A stretch of 64,000 nucleotides of DNA. Origin: Mya arenaria. Its lineage: Eukaryota; Mollusca; Bivalvia; Myida; Myidae. The position numbers and the translations under genes were made by a program. Shown here one piece after another: positions 47,440 through 58,457 of this stretch (positions within the stretch are counted from its first letter, which is position 1; each line of letters begins with the position of its first letter). The notes beneath the pieces were generated by a model that ran no database searches, was not told the origin of the DNA, and saw only the letters and a list, made by a program, of their open reading frames with translations. The DNA lies in NCBI RefSeq assembly GCF_026914265.1, contig NC_069135.1, positions 27,601,247 to 27,665,246 of the forward strand, in the 5' to 3' direction.

Positions 47440-48899
47440 TCCTCAATAGCAAATATGAAGAAGACAAATGCTTTAAAATACATGTAAGTCTGAATCTGAC
47501 TCTACATAAATTGATAATATGTTAGACTTCTTTAGTTCTTATCTTAATATAATTATAAACTTTATGATTTATTGTTACTTAAGTCTGATGTCTTAAACCA
47601 TAGACAAATGGTTTATATGTCCGTGCTAAAACATACCTCTTTTCTGTGAGTGACATATTTAGTTAAATATATTTCCTCATCAATATCGTAGTGTGTGTCC
47701 GTAACAATCAGCTGCGAGGTTGGCATAATTAGTTTCCGGTTTACTAACTTATCTCTCTAACTAATAGAGCGTCATACTATGGGTAATGAGTTTGAACGTG
47801 TCACCTAGCGTATATGTCTTTCAATGTTAACTTTCATAATATCAACTGATGGTGGTGCAGGAAAATCGAAAAATAGTGACATTTTTGCTGTGCGCATGAT
47901 TCGCAAACATTTAAAATTTAATCTTATTGTTATTTCCAGAGGGCAATATGGTGCCTAAAGGCTCCGAGTTCATTGCTTGTTCTGATGACAAATGGCAGAT
48001 GAGGTATGTGGTTGTGCTATTTTCAAAATAAGTATAATAATGTTCTGGTTTTAGCCAGAATAGTCCTACATGTTTTGTTAATCAATAAAGAATGACTGTA
48101 CAAAACAAAACAATATTGTAGTAAAATTTCAACATGATAAAACTTTTATTTTCCATCAGTCTATAAGTTTGGCCCAGGTTGAGCATTGGTTTTAAAAGGT
48201 TAAGACTCCTAATTTTGTTAAACTCTATTTGATAAATTATACTTAATACTGGTTTAGCTTTTCTTCCTACGTGCAAAATGGAGAAAAACGTCATTAAAAA
48301 TGTTTAAGCTGAACTCTCACAGATTGACAGTTTTTCTTTGTCATTTTCTCAAAACCCTTTCAAATGATGTCAAAGAAATCAGGGAGGCGATTCTTTTACT
48401 TAAAGGTGCACTCGCAGAGATTGACATTTTTGGCATTTGTCACAAAATCAGCATTCAATTCAGTCATATTTGATAACTCATGATAGAAATGATCTCAATT
48501 GTTTGGAAACCTGCCGAAAATATAATTTTTCTTAAAGCGTTAGTCACGCATAAAGCCATTAAACATCCGGCTATTTCGAGCATGAATATGACAAACTGTG
48601 ATGTGGTATTTTGTTAGCAGTCTTATATCACTGGTTTCCAGACATTCAATTGTGCACAATAATTGACTCATTCAAAGACAAAAATAAATGTGAAAAAAAG
48701 TTTTCTAAACAGTCAATATGGAAATGTGCAGCTTTGAATTAGTGTTACATTAAAGATTTTGTGAATACTTTTCAATGTTATTGTACAGGCTTTAGAAATA
48801 ATTGATGTGAATATCTCATTCCTATTATTTCTGTTGTATGTTATGTTTTTATATTTCAGGCACTGGTATGTACCAAAATTTAATTTACCTGAAGATTGA
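47440..48899 (+). CDS. Last three exons of an unrecognised gene, or a gene fragment
   Basis: Three short exons have consensus splice sites and join in phase: 47440-47483 (tttttccag|...CAT|gtaagt), 47942-48003 (ccagag|GGC...ATGAG|gtatgt) and 48860-48899 (atttcag|GCAC...TGA). They read through as 'SKYEEDKCFKIH', 'GNMVPKGSEFIACSDDKW', 'QMRHWYVPKFNLPED', then stop. The reading is compact, charged/aromatic and protein-like, but I do not recognise the family. Exon 1 here starts in mid-codon, so earlier exons are required; none is visible upstream, where the 41-bp satellite begins. Either long introns hide them or the satellite/rearrangement cut the gene. An AATAAA lies about 360 nt downstream. The last intron carries a MITE-like repeat. 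Confidence 0.5.
48395..48745. mobile_element. MITE-like element of the 'agcagtcttatatcactgg' family
   Basis: The left end 'aaaggtgcactcgcagagat' and right end 'gaaatgtgcagctttg' are imperfect inverted repeats (both read inward as aaag-tgca). The right third matches the copies at 9244-9362 and 13352-13425. A partial end ('ctctcacagattgacag') lies just before it, near 48310. Confidence 0.6.
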
Positions 48900-50970
48900 C
48901 ATGCAATACAGCATGTTCAGTTCTATTTTAAACCTACAGAAAATGCTTCAATAGGGCACATCCTTGAAAATGCAATATTTTAAATTGGGCTCTTATGATG
49001 TCCACCTCCCATCCAAGGTTGTGTGTACTTTCTCAAGGCCTCAGAAAAAGAAACCATCAGTACTCGTTTCCACCCAGGAAACAGACTTGAGAATGATTCT
49101 ATAAACTTTCAGCTTTCTCCGCAATCTAGCTAAAATATTTTGGCATTAGTTACAATTTGACCATTTTTTAGTGACTTGTTTGCTATCAATCAGAATGTTA
49201 ATAATAAGTGATGAGAAGTACTTACTGCAACTAAAATGTATTACATTATTTTTAACGACAATAAATGCACATCTGTAAGTTTGTGTGTAAATGATTTTTT
49301 TTCGATTTATGATACTCCTATGATTTATATCAAGTTGAATTTAACATAACATGGCATGAGAGTTTACAAATATATTTTTATTTTACTGATTATGGGTATA
49401 TTTTCTATGGTGTAATAAAAGTTCTTCGAATATGCTTGTTTTTGTTTGAAGAAAGTGTGTTGAGGTTTTGGGATAATATTAGTGACATCATAATCATTGT
49501 TGAATGATTATAGTGAAAATTAAGAAAAATTATAATTAAAAACCCCCAAAGAGACACAAGTTCATTGCCAGTGAAACATTGAACTAGAGATCAGAATGCA
49601 AAAACGACACACATAATGGTAGCAAAAATAGCCTTATTAGCATGTGTTGGGATTACCGCATTGAAATGGTAAGCCTAACATATCACTGTATGGGTTTTTT
49701 AACTAGTTAGTACTTAGCGTGCAACCTCCAAATTTATTATTAGCTTCTACATTAAAATGCAAGTCGAAACGTATGTCTATTATATTAAGACAAAAGAAAT
49801 GTACACACTTTTAACAATTCCATGTGCATAGAAAGGTCTATAACTTTAACAGAAATAGTTATGCTTTTATTCTCATATTGTGATTTTACAGTTTAAGCCT
49901 AGCACATTAATTATTTTTATGATGGACATTTGTTTTGGAGCAGCAAATCTTCAAGGTCATGCATGGGGGTTAAATCATAAAAACGAGTGTGAAGTCTACC
50001 TAGCTACTGAATCCACCTAGAAGGGTTTTGCAAAGTAAAACAAAATGGAAACAAAACCGAAATTATACTCAATATTACATTGGATTGCATACAGATAGCT
50101 CATGCATGTCTAGTCTTATCTTTAAAATAAATTTGAGGGCCTATAAGTATCTTCAATGGCCGAGAATGTAAGAAAGGTTCACTCCAACCCGAGTGTAGGG
50201 TTGGGATGAGCCTATCTTACACGTGCGGCTAAGGTAGATGCTTTTTCTCCCCCCTAAGTTAAACAACATAAAGTAACAATGTATTTTGGCTAGAACTCTT
50301 TTGTGTGTAGTGAAAATAATGTGCGTACAGGTATGTGATAATTCGTGGTTCTCATGGATATGCACGCAGCGATTCAGATTGTGTAAATAGTCAAATCGTT
50401 ATTCAAATAGTTCTGAGGAGAGTGCAGCATTATTTCGTATTGCCACTAGACAAGGTTTCCATGATGCTACAGACGTCTCCAACAAGGGATGTAATTGTGT
50501 GATGACAATAAATAAGGAGTTCAATATGGGTACTTGTTTTATCTTTGCCCGTGGGCAAGATAAGAGTTTCCAGAATGTCCATTGGATCTACTTATCTGAG
50601 GTGGGAGAAACTAACTGGAATTACACACTGTGATATAAAAAAAACTTGGAACAATGATATAAAACTGGTTAAAATAGGTCTCTTGTTAAGGGTTATAGAA
50701 AAAATGAGACAAGGCATGGCCTACATTGCCGTAAAAATTCAGTAACCTGATTAAATGTTTTATGTACAAAAATGTTTAATTTACTATCTATCAGTTGCTG
50801 TTTTGTTTTTGTTAACATAAAAATACCAATTACTTATAATAATTATTGTAATAAATATTTCAAACGTTTTGCCCAGAAAATATTAAAATGTTGCCAGCAC
50901 TAGTTTACAAATTTCTTTAATTTTTCTTACGCTTTTATGTTTATGTATAACTTTAAAAAGGTGGACGTTG
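48900..50970. other. Intergenic, no gene seen
   Basis: Only short ORFs without splice context are present. A perfect palindrome 'cttgcccacgggcaa'-type hairpin is seen at about 50543-50561 ('tttgcccgtgggcaa'). No homologue of lipocalin-like exon 1 could be found here. Confidence 0.5.
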
Positions 50971-50974
50971 TTTC

Positions 50975-51290
50975 ATTATACTTAGTCGCTTTCACCTGAT
51001 GAAGATTACATAAAGTCAAAACGCGTTGTGGGAGCATTAGTGTATCTTCTTGTTTTGATATTTATTACACTCATATATATGAAATGATTAAATCACCAAA
51101 TAAAATGGATGGAACATGTATTCCCACACCATCAAATGCATGACTAAGATCGCTTAAGATGTTTACTGAAACAGGCCGCAGGCTCTTTAAACAAATTAAA
51201 TAGTTGAACATCAAAGGAAAGTTATACCACTTGAACCAACTAATGGTTTTGAATTATATTATGCTCATGTGTGTTGAATGATTTTTTTAC
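50975..51290. repeat. Block duplicated at 59285-59615
   Basis: Both blocks share 'gatgaagattacataaagtc'/'gatgaagactacatcaagtc', 'cttcttgttttgatatttat', 'gatcgcttaag', 'aacaggccgcaggct' and 'caaaggaaagttat' in the same order. In the downstream gene the block lies inside intron 1. Here it lies upstream of the exon-1-less copy, so it marks the left part of the gene duplication. Confidence 0.85.
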
Positions 51291-51299
51291 TTTTTTAAG

Positions 51300-51910
51300 T
51301 TGAATAAATAATTAAATAAATAAATAAATAAATGAATGTATGAATAAATAAATAAATGAAAGGATAAAATAAGCTATAAAATTTTGGCAAATCATCAAAC
51401 TAAACTTTTCTGGGGCTAGTTGGACCATACCAGGTCATAACTCTTAGAACTGAATTAAAATTCAACTGGTTGGCTGATGGGAATCAGTACTTATCTGTGT
51501 TGCTGCAGTGAGGGTCATATATGGGATCGAGACTAATATAGTTTGATTTTGGGAGGGCCATATGGGATGAGGTTTCATCTGATTTGCTGCTGGTAATAAA
51601 TACCTCTGCTCTGCTGCTTGGATTGCTACATGAATTTAATCACCTGGTTTGGTGCAAGGATGACCTTATGGAATACACACTTGTCTGCCTTGCCGCTGGG
51701 AGGACCATATGGATTCAATTCTTATATGGTTTGCTGCGTGGGGGGGGGGGGCTCATGAAACAAAAATGGAAGCAAGCTGATAGGGCCATATAGTATTATT
51801 ATTACTGTAGCAAGATATTTTGTTTGTTGCTGGTAGGGCCACATGCTCTTAGTATTGTAACAAGACATCTAGTGTATTGCTATTACGGCCACTTGCTGAT
51901 TGTATTGTAA
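51300..51910. repeat. AATA simple repeat followed by a stray fragment of the 41-bp satellite
   Basis: 51303-51358 is an aaata/gaata run. From about 51420 several decayed 41-bp units occur ('tttgatttt gggagggccatatggg', 'ttgccgctgggaggaccata'), ending in the same 'ttagtattgtaacaagacat' variant seen at the right edge of the main array. A G-run lies at 51731-51741. The following 51911-53930 shows no exon. Confidence 0.75.
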
Positions 51911-53930
51911 CATACAATAGTATTTTAACACAAATTAAGCTACAGCAGTGAAGGAAGAAAATCGCATGGACTTAATAATGGACTGTATATCTGAGTTTCC
52001 TATATGTAGTACCTTATTTTAAGAATTATTATGCAATCTTGTTCCAATGAGGCACACCCGGAACTGTTTTCGAGTTTACAGGAGTTTTCCCTTTCATATT
52101 CGTGTTTTATAAGTGTGTTCACTGTTAATTTACGCAATATATTATTCACTCTTACTTTTAACTAAACATTATCTTATTTCGTGAATCATACATCATTCCA
52201 GGAATGCTTCACGAATTCATTTTCATTGAAATCTGGTATATTCTAATATGATTTTGATTTTTTGTGGTTTATGACAAAAGCCTTGAGCTAACGCTAAAGC
52301 CTAAAAACGTAAAAAGACTTCTGACTCCATCTAAATTAAAATCTCTGTGGATTAGAACAGTAGTTATGACTACAGAGACTGAAAAGACTGTACTTGTGAT
52401 TGACTTCGTACAAATATATAAAGTAAGTTTCAAAAGTTTATAGTGTACCTAACAATACATGGAATCGTTGTAAAATGGAGAACATGTGTATCTCGACTTG
52501 ATGTTATACACATAAGCGTTAGAAGAATAACGTTACTCGTAACATACTATATTCCTCCTGTTACTTTTCCTCCGCAACCTCTGGGAAGCTTTAATGGTAT
52601 ACAAGTTACAAAATACATATACTTTCTTAATAACTTATTATGTTTTTGGCGTAAATGTTTTAGTGATTGAACATATGTTCATGCGTATAATGTTGCCAAA
52701 CTCTGTAACTGAATGCAATATTATATTATTGGTAAAATGTAAAGGAAAGTCAGTTTCAGTTTCAGTTTAAAGTGTTGCAAAACACATCAAATATCAAATT
52801 ACATACACAGATGGCCACACAACAGGAAACATAAACATAAACACATTTGACAAGTATAAGTTGTAGCCTCACATAATGCATTTATATACCTTATATATTA
52901 TATAATAAATAATGCAAAACATTGTATCAAACAAATAAGCAACGACAGCAAAAGTTTCAGTAAATTTTTAAGAAATTATTTCAACTTCTTTGATTATTAT
53001 TATTTTGACTACATTAAAATATGCATATAATTTTACCTTTTATTACTTTGACATAAATGGATGTTACATCAGCACTTAAGTAAATGTTGAAGTCATGACA
53101 AACTTACATATCAAAGGAGGTATTAATATTTTGGCTGTCAAAACTTTCCAAAGGAATTGTAATTTGAACCACTGAGCCACTCAATGACTTTAACTCAGTT
53201 TATTTTCCAAAACGGGCAAAAGAACGATTTGGACAATTAGAATTTCGAGGTTGATTTGGCTCTGACATGTTATTATGAGAAATATAACTGTAAAAAGATC
53301 ATTTCAGGCTACGCTTAGTTCACAGGTAAGTAGTATCCGGAGTATAAATGCTCTGATCCATTCGTTTTGGTATATCATAGTTTTAATACATACATTTCTT
53401 GTATCTTCCAAGTTCTATTTCCAATTAATTTGCATTCAATCTGATCTGCACAAAGCAGTTCGATGGCATTTTTTACAAATGGGTTCAATAATATAGTTCC
53501 TTTTAAACTTAACGTAACATTCTAATTTACTCTATTTTAAATTTACCTCATTTGATATGTATAAATATAAGTGTTATGTTTAGTAAAAGATTTATGTACA
53601 GTATCTTGAAGGGCCCTCGTATAAATGTACACATTTTTATCTTGAGGTCGTCAGAGAGTTACGGCCCGTTGATCTAATTTAAGTGTAAATATCACTAGCA
53701 GATTAAATGGTTGGCGCGGGGGTGGCGCGGTGAACATTTTTATGTCAATAACGAAGACAAATATAAATACATTACATCAGAACGCACAACTGCAGAATAG
53801 ATTACGTCTAAAAAATTCTTTCGGTTTTAAGGGAGAGGCGCACAACTAAAGTTGCGTCCCTTCTAACATCCCTGAAAAATACTCAATACGTCAATCGTAT
53901 AACACCGAAAACACGTCTTGATTCTTGCAG

Positions 53931-55546
53931 ATAAATGGTCAAACGAATACAGCCGTGTGGAGAATTGACGGAACAGGCTACAAAATTTATATTCCTTCGT
54001 TTGTCATACAGACTGGATACGAGATTGACGTTGATCAAAATACAGCCAGGGTCGGGTACAAATTTAGGTAATGGAGTATAGTATGGCCTATAATTAATTT
54101 GAAAAAAAAAACCCATTGAAACCATATAAATAAACGTTTTGAGTAAAATCACTTCACAACAATTTACTGCTTCCTTACCTTATTTGAAAACACTGGATTT
54201 AACTCTTATTGTTATGTTATAGTACAAAATATTGTTCAAAATCAAACAATACAAAAACCACAGTACATTATAGATTTGATTATTTAATTTAATTAGATAG
54301 GGAAAAGCACCGGGATCCAACTGTTCCTTTGTTCAGCAAAATGGGACTCTGGCTAGCATGGATTTTGGTATCGTATTTTAGTTTATACTATTTCATTTAG
54401 TTCGATGGTGAAAACAGCTATATGCTGTTATGAATCTGTGCCTATTGAGCCCGTTTACTTCGTAGAAAATAGTTCTATGGTATTTTTGAGAGGATAAATA
54501 TTTATATGATAAACTACAGAAACAAGCTCAATAGCCAAACGTTTAAACGTAACCCCCGTTTAATGACACAGGGTAAACGCCAAAGACCTAGAACACAAAA
54601 ACAAAACATCACAAACACGAAACATGGAACAACAGCAACTTGGTATGTTTATCAAGGATTGTATGTGATAATAAGTATTAATACGAGAAGGAATCGTCCC
54701 TAGTGGGGCTGAGATCCACGACCTCTTCGATGAAAGGCGGGTACATGCACCTTTACCACCTTTACCACTTTTCCCAACTTTACCTTAGACCTAGTACACT
54801 AACATTTGGTAAAATTATATGCGATTGAAAATGCAAAAATGCAAATTTAAACCTTATACATAAAGCAACAGCATTGGCCAAACATCCAATTACTTTATAA
54901 ATACATTAACCGGAATCCTCGATACCCTTACAGACTTTGATCTGCCGCCGCCTATCGGCTTCTCCCCCATCCGCCTCTGGATCGTGTCTAACAACCCGGA
55001 CCAGTACTTCTTCGAGTTCGGCTGTATGAATAGGAACCACGTGATCAATGGCGTTTGTTATATCCGGTGGTACATTTATGTGATCCTACGCGAGGGAAGA
55101 CTTGAAAATCCACCCATGCGTGACATTGTCCGGGAACTGTGGCAGACGTTTAGACTCAAACTCGACGACCCACGGAACACATTCCTGAGGATTGGATATG
55201 GTAAGTTTGTGCTTTGACAAGTGTTTGAGGGTGGATCCCCTCTCGTTAGGATCTGAACCTTTTGGGCGACAAATCACACATGGTAAAGAAAATGTCGAAG
55301 GTCAAGTTTTGGGGGTAAATGCATTACTAGTATTTGGAAGAACTTTTCGGAGGAAAACGCCCTGATTTCATCTTCTTTTGCAATATAAGGCAAACTGTCC
55401 TGAAGTTCAGTATCATTTATAAACACTATTTTAAACAGTATAGTTTGTTTTAAATTATTAATCATCATCTCAAATCGTGTATCATATGTTAGTCTTTACC
55501 TTGTGTATGTTTTTTTTCAGAGTTCCCCGGTGACGTATTGCAGTGA
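53931..55546 (+). pseudogene. 5'-truncated copy of the secreted lipocalin/VDE-like gene
   Basis: Exons equivalent to 2-5 of the downstream gene are present with conserved splice sites: 53931-54067 (137 nt, same length), 54297-54367 (71 vs 86 nt, a 15-nt in-frame loss), 54934-55200 (267 nt, same) and 55521-55546. No counterpart of exon 1 (signal peptide) is visible. The second codon of exon 3 is TAG (54298-54300) where the intact copy has CAG. The last exon reads EFPGDVLQ against ECPDDVLP, losing the terminal Cys. The 267-nt exon is otherwise an open, well-preserved coding sequence. The copy is probably dead, or at most gives an unsecreted fragment. Confidence 0.85.
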
Positions 55547-55747
55547 TGAGCCAGCTCTGACCTTGTATCTCTTACATTCTTGAGACCCGTATAACAACAC
55601 TTGTTTTGCTGTAGTAATGATTGCGTAATATTTTATTTGAAAATAGTTTTGAGACATTTAAAGTATCTTTTAAAAGATAAGCATAATAAACTAGTGTGTG
55701 TCTTTTTGTAAGACCAAGAAATGTTGATACATGAGCCTGTTACTTAA

Positions 55748-56211
55748 AGGGGCTGTACTCCGTATGATAAAATAGCAAAAAAAGAAAGAAAATTGTCAAA
55801 AACTGACATAAACATGGCATCGATGTGTACAATGCATTGAAACTTACTAACTGAAGTACCACATAGTTTACAATTTATTTAAGTTTAGCAGTTATTTCGT
55901 ATTTTTCCATTAAAAAAGATTACTTGGTATGTCTACCAGGTAGAATTCATTCCTTATGCGTGATTGGCTAGTCGGTATTATCACGTGATATTACCGAGGT
56001 AGGTGCATAGCTTAATTATGTCACCCAAGTAGAGAAAGCCGTCGTAGTTCAGTCGATACGACGCTGGACTGCAATTTTGGCGACACATTTTATTTTTTTA
56101 CATTTTGGTACTATTATGATATCAAAGCGTTACACATTCTATTAGATAATTGTCATGAGATTCGTAACAGCAAAAAACCTTTTTTTGGTGCCAACCTGGT
56201 GTACAGTCCCT
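55748..56211. mobile_element. 464-bp MITE flanked by TTAA duplications
   Basis: Ends AGGGGCTGTAC and, inverted, AGGGACTGTAC; TTAA at 55744-55747 and 56212-56215. The matching place in the paralogous copy (61399-61402) has one TTAA with the same flanks ('gagcc...' left, 'ga...ttcga' right) and no insert. This is direct evidence of insertion with TTAA duplication, the hallmark of piggyBac-type integration. No transposase is present. Confidence 0.88.
56038..56085 (+). other. tRNA-like 5' half inside the TTAA element
   Basis: 'gccgtcgtagttcagtcgat' followed by 'acgctggactgcaat' resembles the acceptor/D-arm (pol III A-box-like TAGTTCAGTCG) and a GCA (Cys) anticodon loop. No B-box and no 3' half follow, so it is not a functional tRNA. 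It may be a captured tRNA or SINE head. Confidence 0.35.
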
Positions 56212-56216
56212 TTAAG

Positions 56217-57559
56217 ATGTTTCGAAAAAAATGTGACATGTACGATTTTCATTTCTGCCATTTCAAAAATAAAATAGATAACTATGAATGAAATTGTTTG
56301 TGTGATGCCTCATATCCATTCGGAGGAAAACATGGAGGTAAGTTAGAAGAAGATTACTAAGATGAACAAAAACTTAAGTTTAGGAAAATCTTGCCACATA
56401 AACTCATAAATAATAAACAAAGTATGCATGCTTCAAAAAAATGAATATCATGCAACCGCGATGTCAATATCCTGCAATTGGGATTTCATAGATTTCAGCA
56501 AATGCATTGTTCATGGGTACGTGTTTTTCCTTCAATATCATTTTGTTTATTGCGTGCTATTTGATGACAAGTGTTTGGTTTTGGTTTTCTAAATGATAAA
56601 CACAGGAGGCCAGGCGCAGCCCGGTGCCGACTCATTATTTAGAAACCAAAAGTAAATTCTACCTTTTTAAGTGTTTGGTGCGAAATACCACGCAAATGGC
56701 CTTCTATTAGCCAGTGCACATACGTGAGCTCCTCAATAACTTACCTTATCAACCCATTAATGACTGAATTGAAGTGGAGCGGTTATATCCGTTACTAATT
56801 ATGGCTAGAGTATATAAATTGGCAGCTGGTCGTATAAACTCGTCCATAGGACCACTGGATGACAAGACGGATATGAATTCCAATTATAATTTGTTTGTTT
56901 GTTTGTTTTTAATGATATATCTTGTGGAGTTTACGTACTTCTTCCAATATATATAATTATAATCGAAGCCGGTTTGAATAGTTTAGAAAAACAAATAATA
57001 AGAATACGCATAAGCCATAGTAGATGAACAGCTGTGTATCGTATCCCATAGGAATATTTGATATAAGCTAGTGGTTCATTTTATGTAACAAGGATATCAT
57101 TGGAAACTGAATGTATGCTCCCGACAAAGTACCAATTTGAAAAAAAGGCGCAATTTGGAAAATATTACTTTCAAAGTTTGTGTTTATACATAGGTCAAAG
57201 GAGTTTGTGTTGTGGACAGAACACGATCATCAACACCAGTTCAATATTGAGATGATTTGTGTCCGGTGGTTTTGAAATCATTTGAGAAATAAAAGAGCAC
57301 GCACAAACACATCTTAGGAGAAGAGGTAATTGGAAAAGAAGCACTCCCAGACTGCCATTTCCCCCACCGAAATAAGTACAGAATAATTTAAAGTGGTTGG
57401 TACAAAAGCAGGGGAAGTCATAAGCATACGCCCAAAAACAGAAATTAGTAAAAACATTAACAAAGGACAATTATTGTTAAAATACTAGAATTTTAGCACT
57501 TATCTCGATAACATTTATCTGTGCATGCAACCCTTGTAAAATAAAAGAACCTAGGTCTT
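56217..57559. other. Intergenic, no gene seen
   Basis: An AATAAA near 56267 corresponds to the polyadenylation site region of the downstream paralogue. Nothing else is recognised; ORFs at 56774-56956 and 57195-57470 lack splice context and recognisable content. Confidence 0.5.
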
Positions 57560-57765
57560 ACACCCAACATGTCGCTTTTGTGTGCCATGTTAATTCAGTG
57601 TCTCCGCCCACGTGCATGGCACAGTTACAGTATTCCATAAGATTAACCTTAAGTGTGACCTTGACCTTAAAGATAGAGAAGTCGGTCGTACACCAGACAC
57701 GTCGCTCTTACGTGCCGAACATATATGCCACTTTATTTCAAGCTAATTTTACTGTTTCAGGATTA
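57560..57765. repeat. Fragment of the 180-bp unit repeat of 15711-16462
   Basis: 'ttaagtgtgaccttgacctt', 'agacacgtcgctcttacgtg' and 'gaacatatatgcc' match the internal units at 15.9-16.4 kb in diverged form. From 57766 to 58457 I see only the presumed promoter region of the lipocalin-like gene. Confidence 0.65.
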
Positions 57766-58457
57766 TATAAATAGAAACATATTTTTTGAGTGGCGGTTCC
57801 ACTTTTGGTAAATATATGGGAAAATTTGCGCGGTTTAATTATTTCGTTTGTTCTTTGTTAGTTGTGTCCAATTGTCGTATTTTACACTCGCCCATCCATC
57901 AGTTAAACAAAAGTTGCGGGATTTATTTGCTGAGTAATTTGCAAGTCATGGAATTGTTATTATTCTTGTAGTTTTTAAATTGAACTTTTGAAAATATATA
58001 GAACTATCTGGTATTGGTATACATACGGATTTAAGTTATTACTTTGACGATTGGTCAAACACTGGTCATATTCTTTCTTTCTGTTGACACGTCTAAATTG
58101 ACCCAACCTATACTTTAATAATTCCTCCAAAATCTTATTTACATACTGTTTTCATGAACTCATACAGTTCTGCACGTTTACAAAATTACAAACACATATT
58201 TTTGGATTTAATGACGTAAAGTCAGTAGCTTAAGGGTATACAAACAACCAATATATTATTAACACATATATTTGTATTAAGGAAACAAGGTATGTATTTA
58301 CTTTCAATAATAACAAAATTAACATTGGGATAGGATAGTTTTTCGAGAACGGTTTCAGTATTGCGTTTGTGAAGTAATACGGAGTATTTATCATATTTCT
58401 TAGACTATCAGTTTTTATCGCATCTTAACATAAATCTCGACCCAAACAATAAGGAAA

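Noticed and set aside
56038..56110. A complete tRNA-Cys gene
   Set aside because: The T-arm, B-box and 3' acceptor strand are missing; the following sequence is T-rich.
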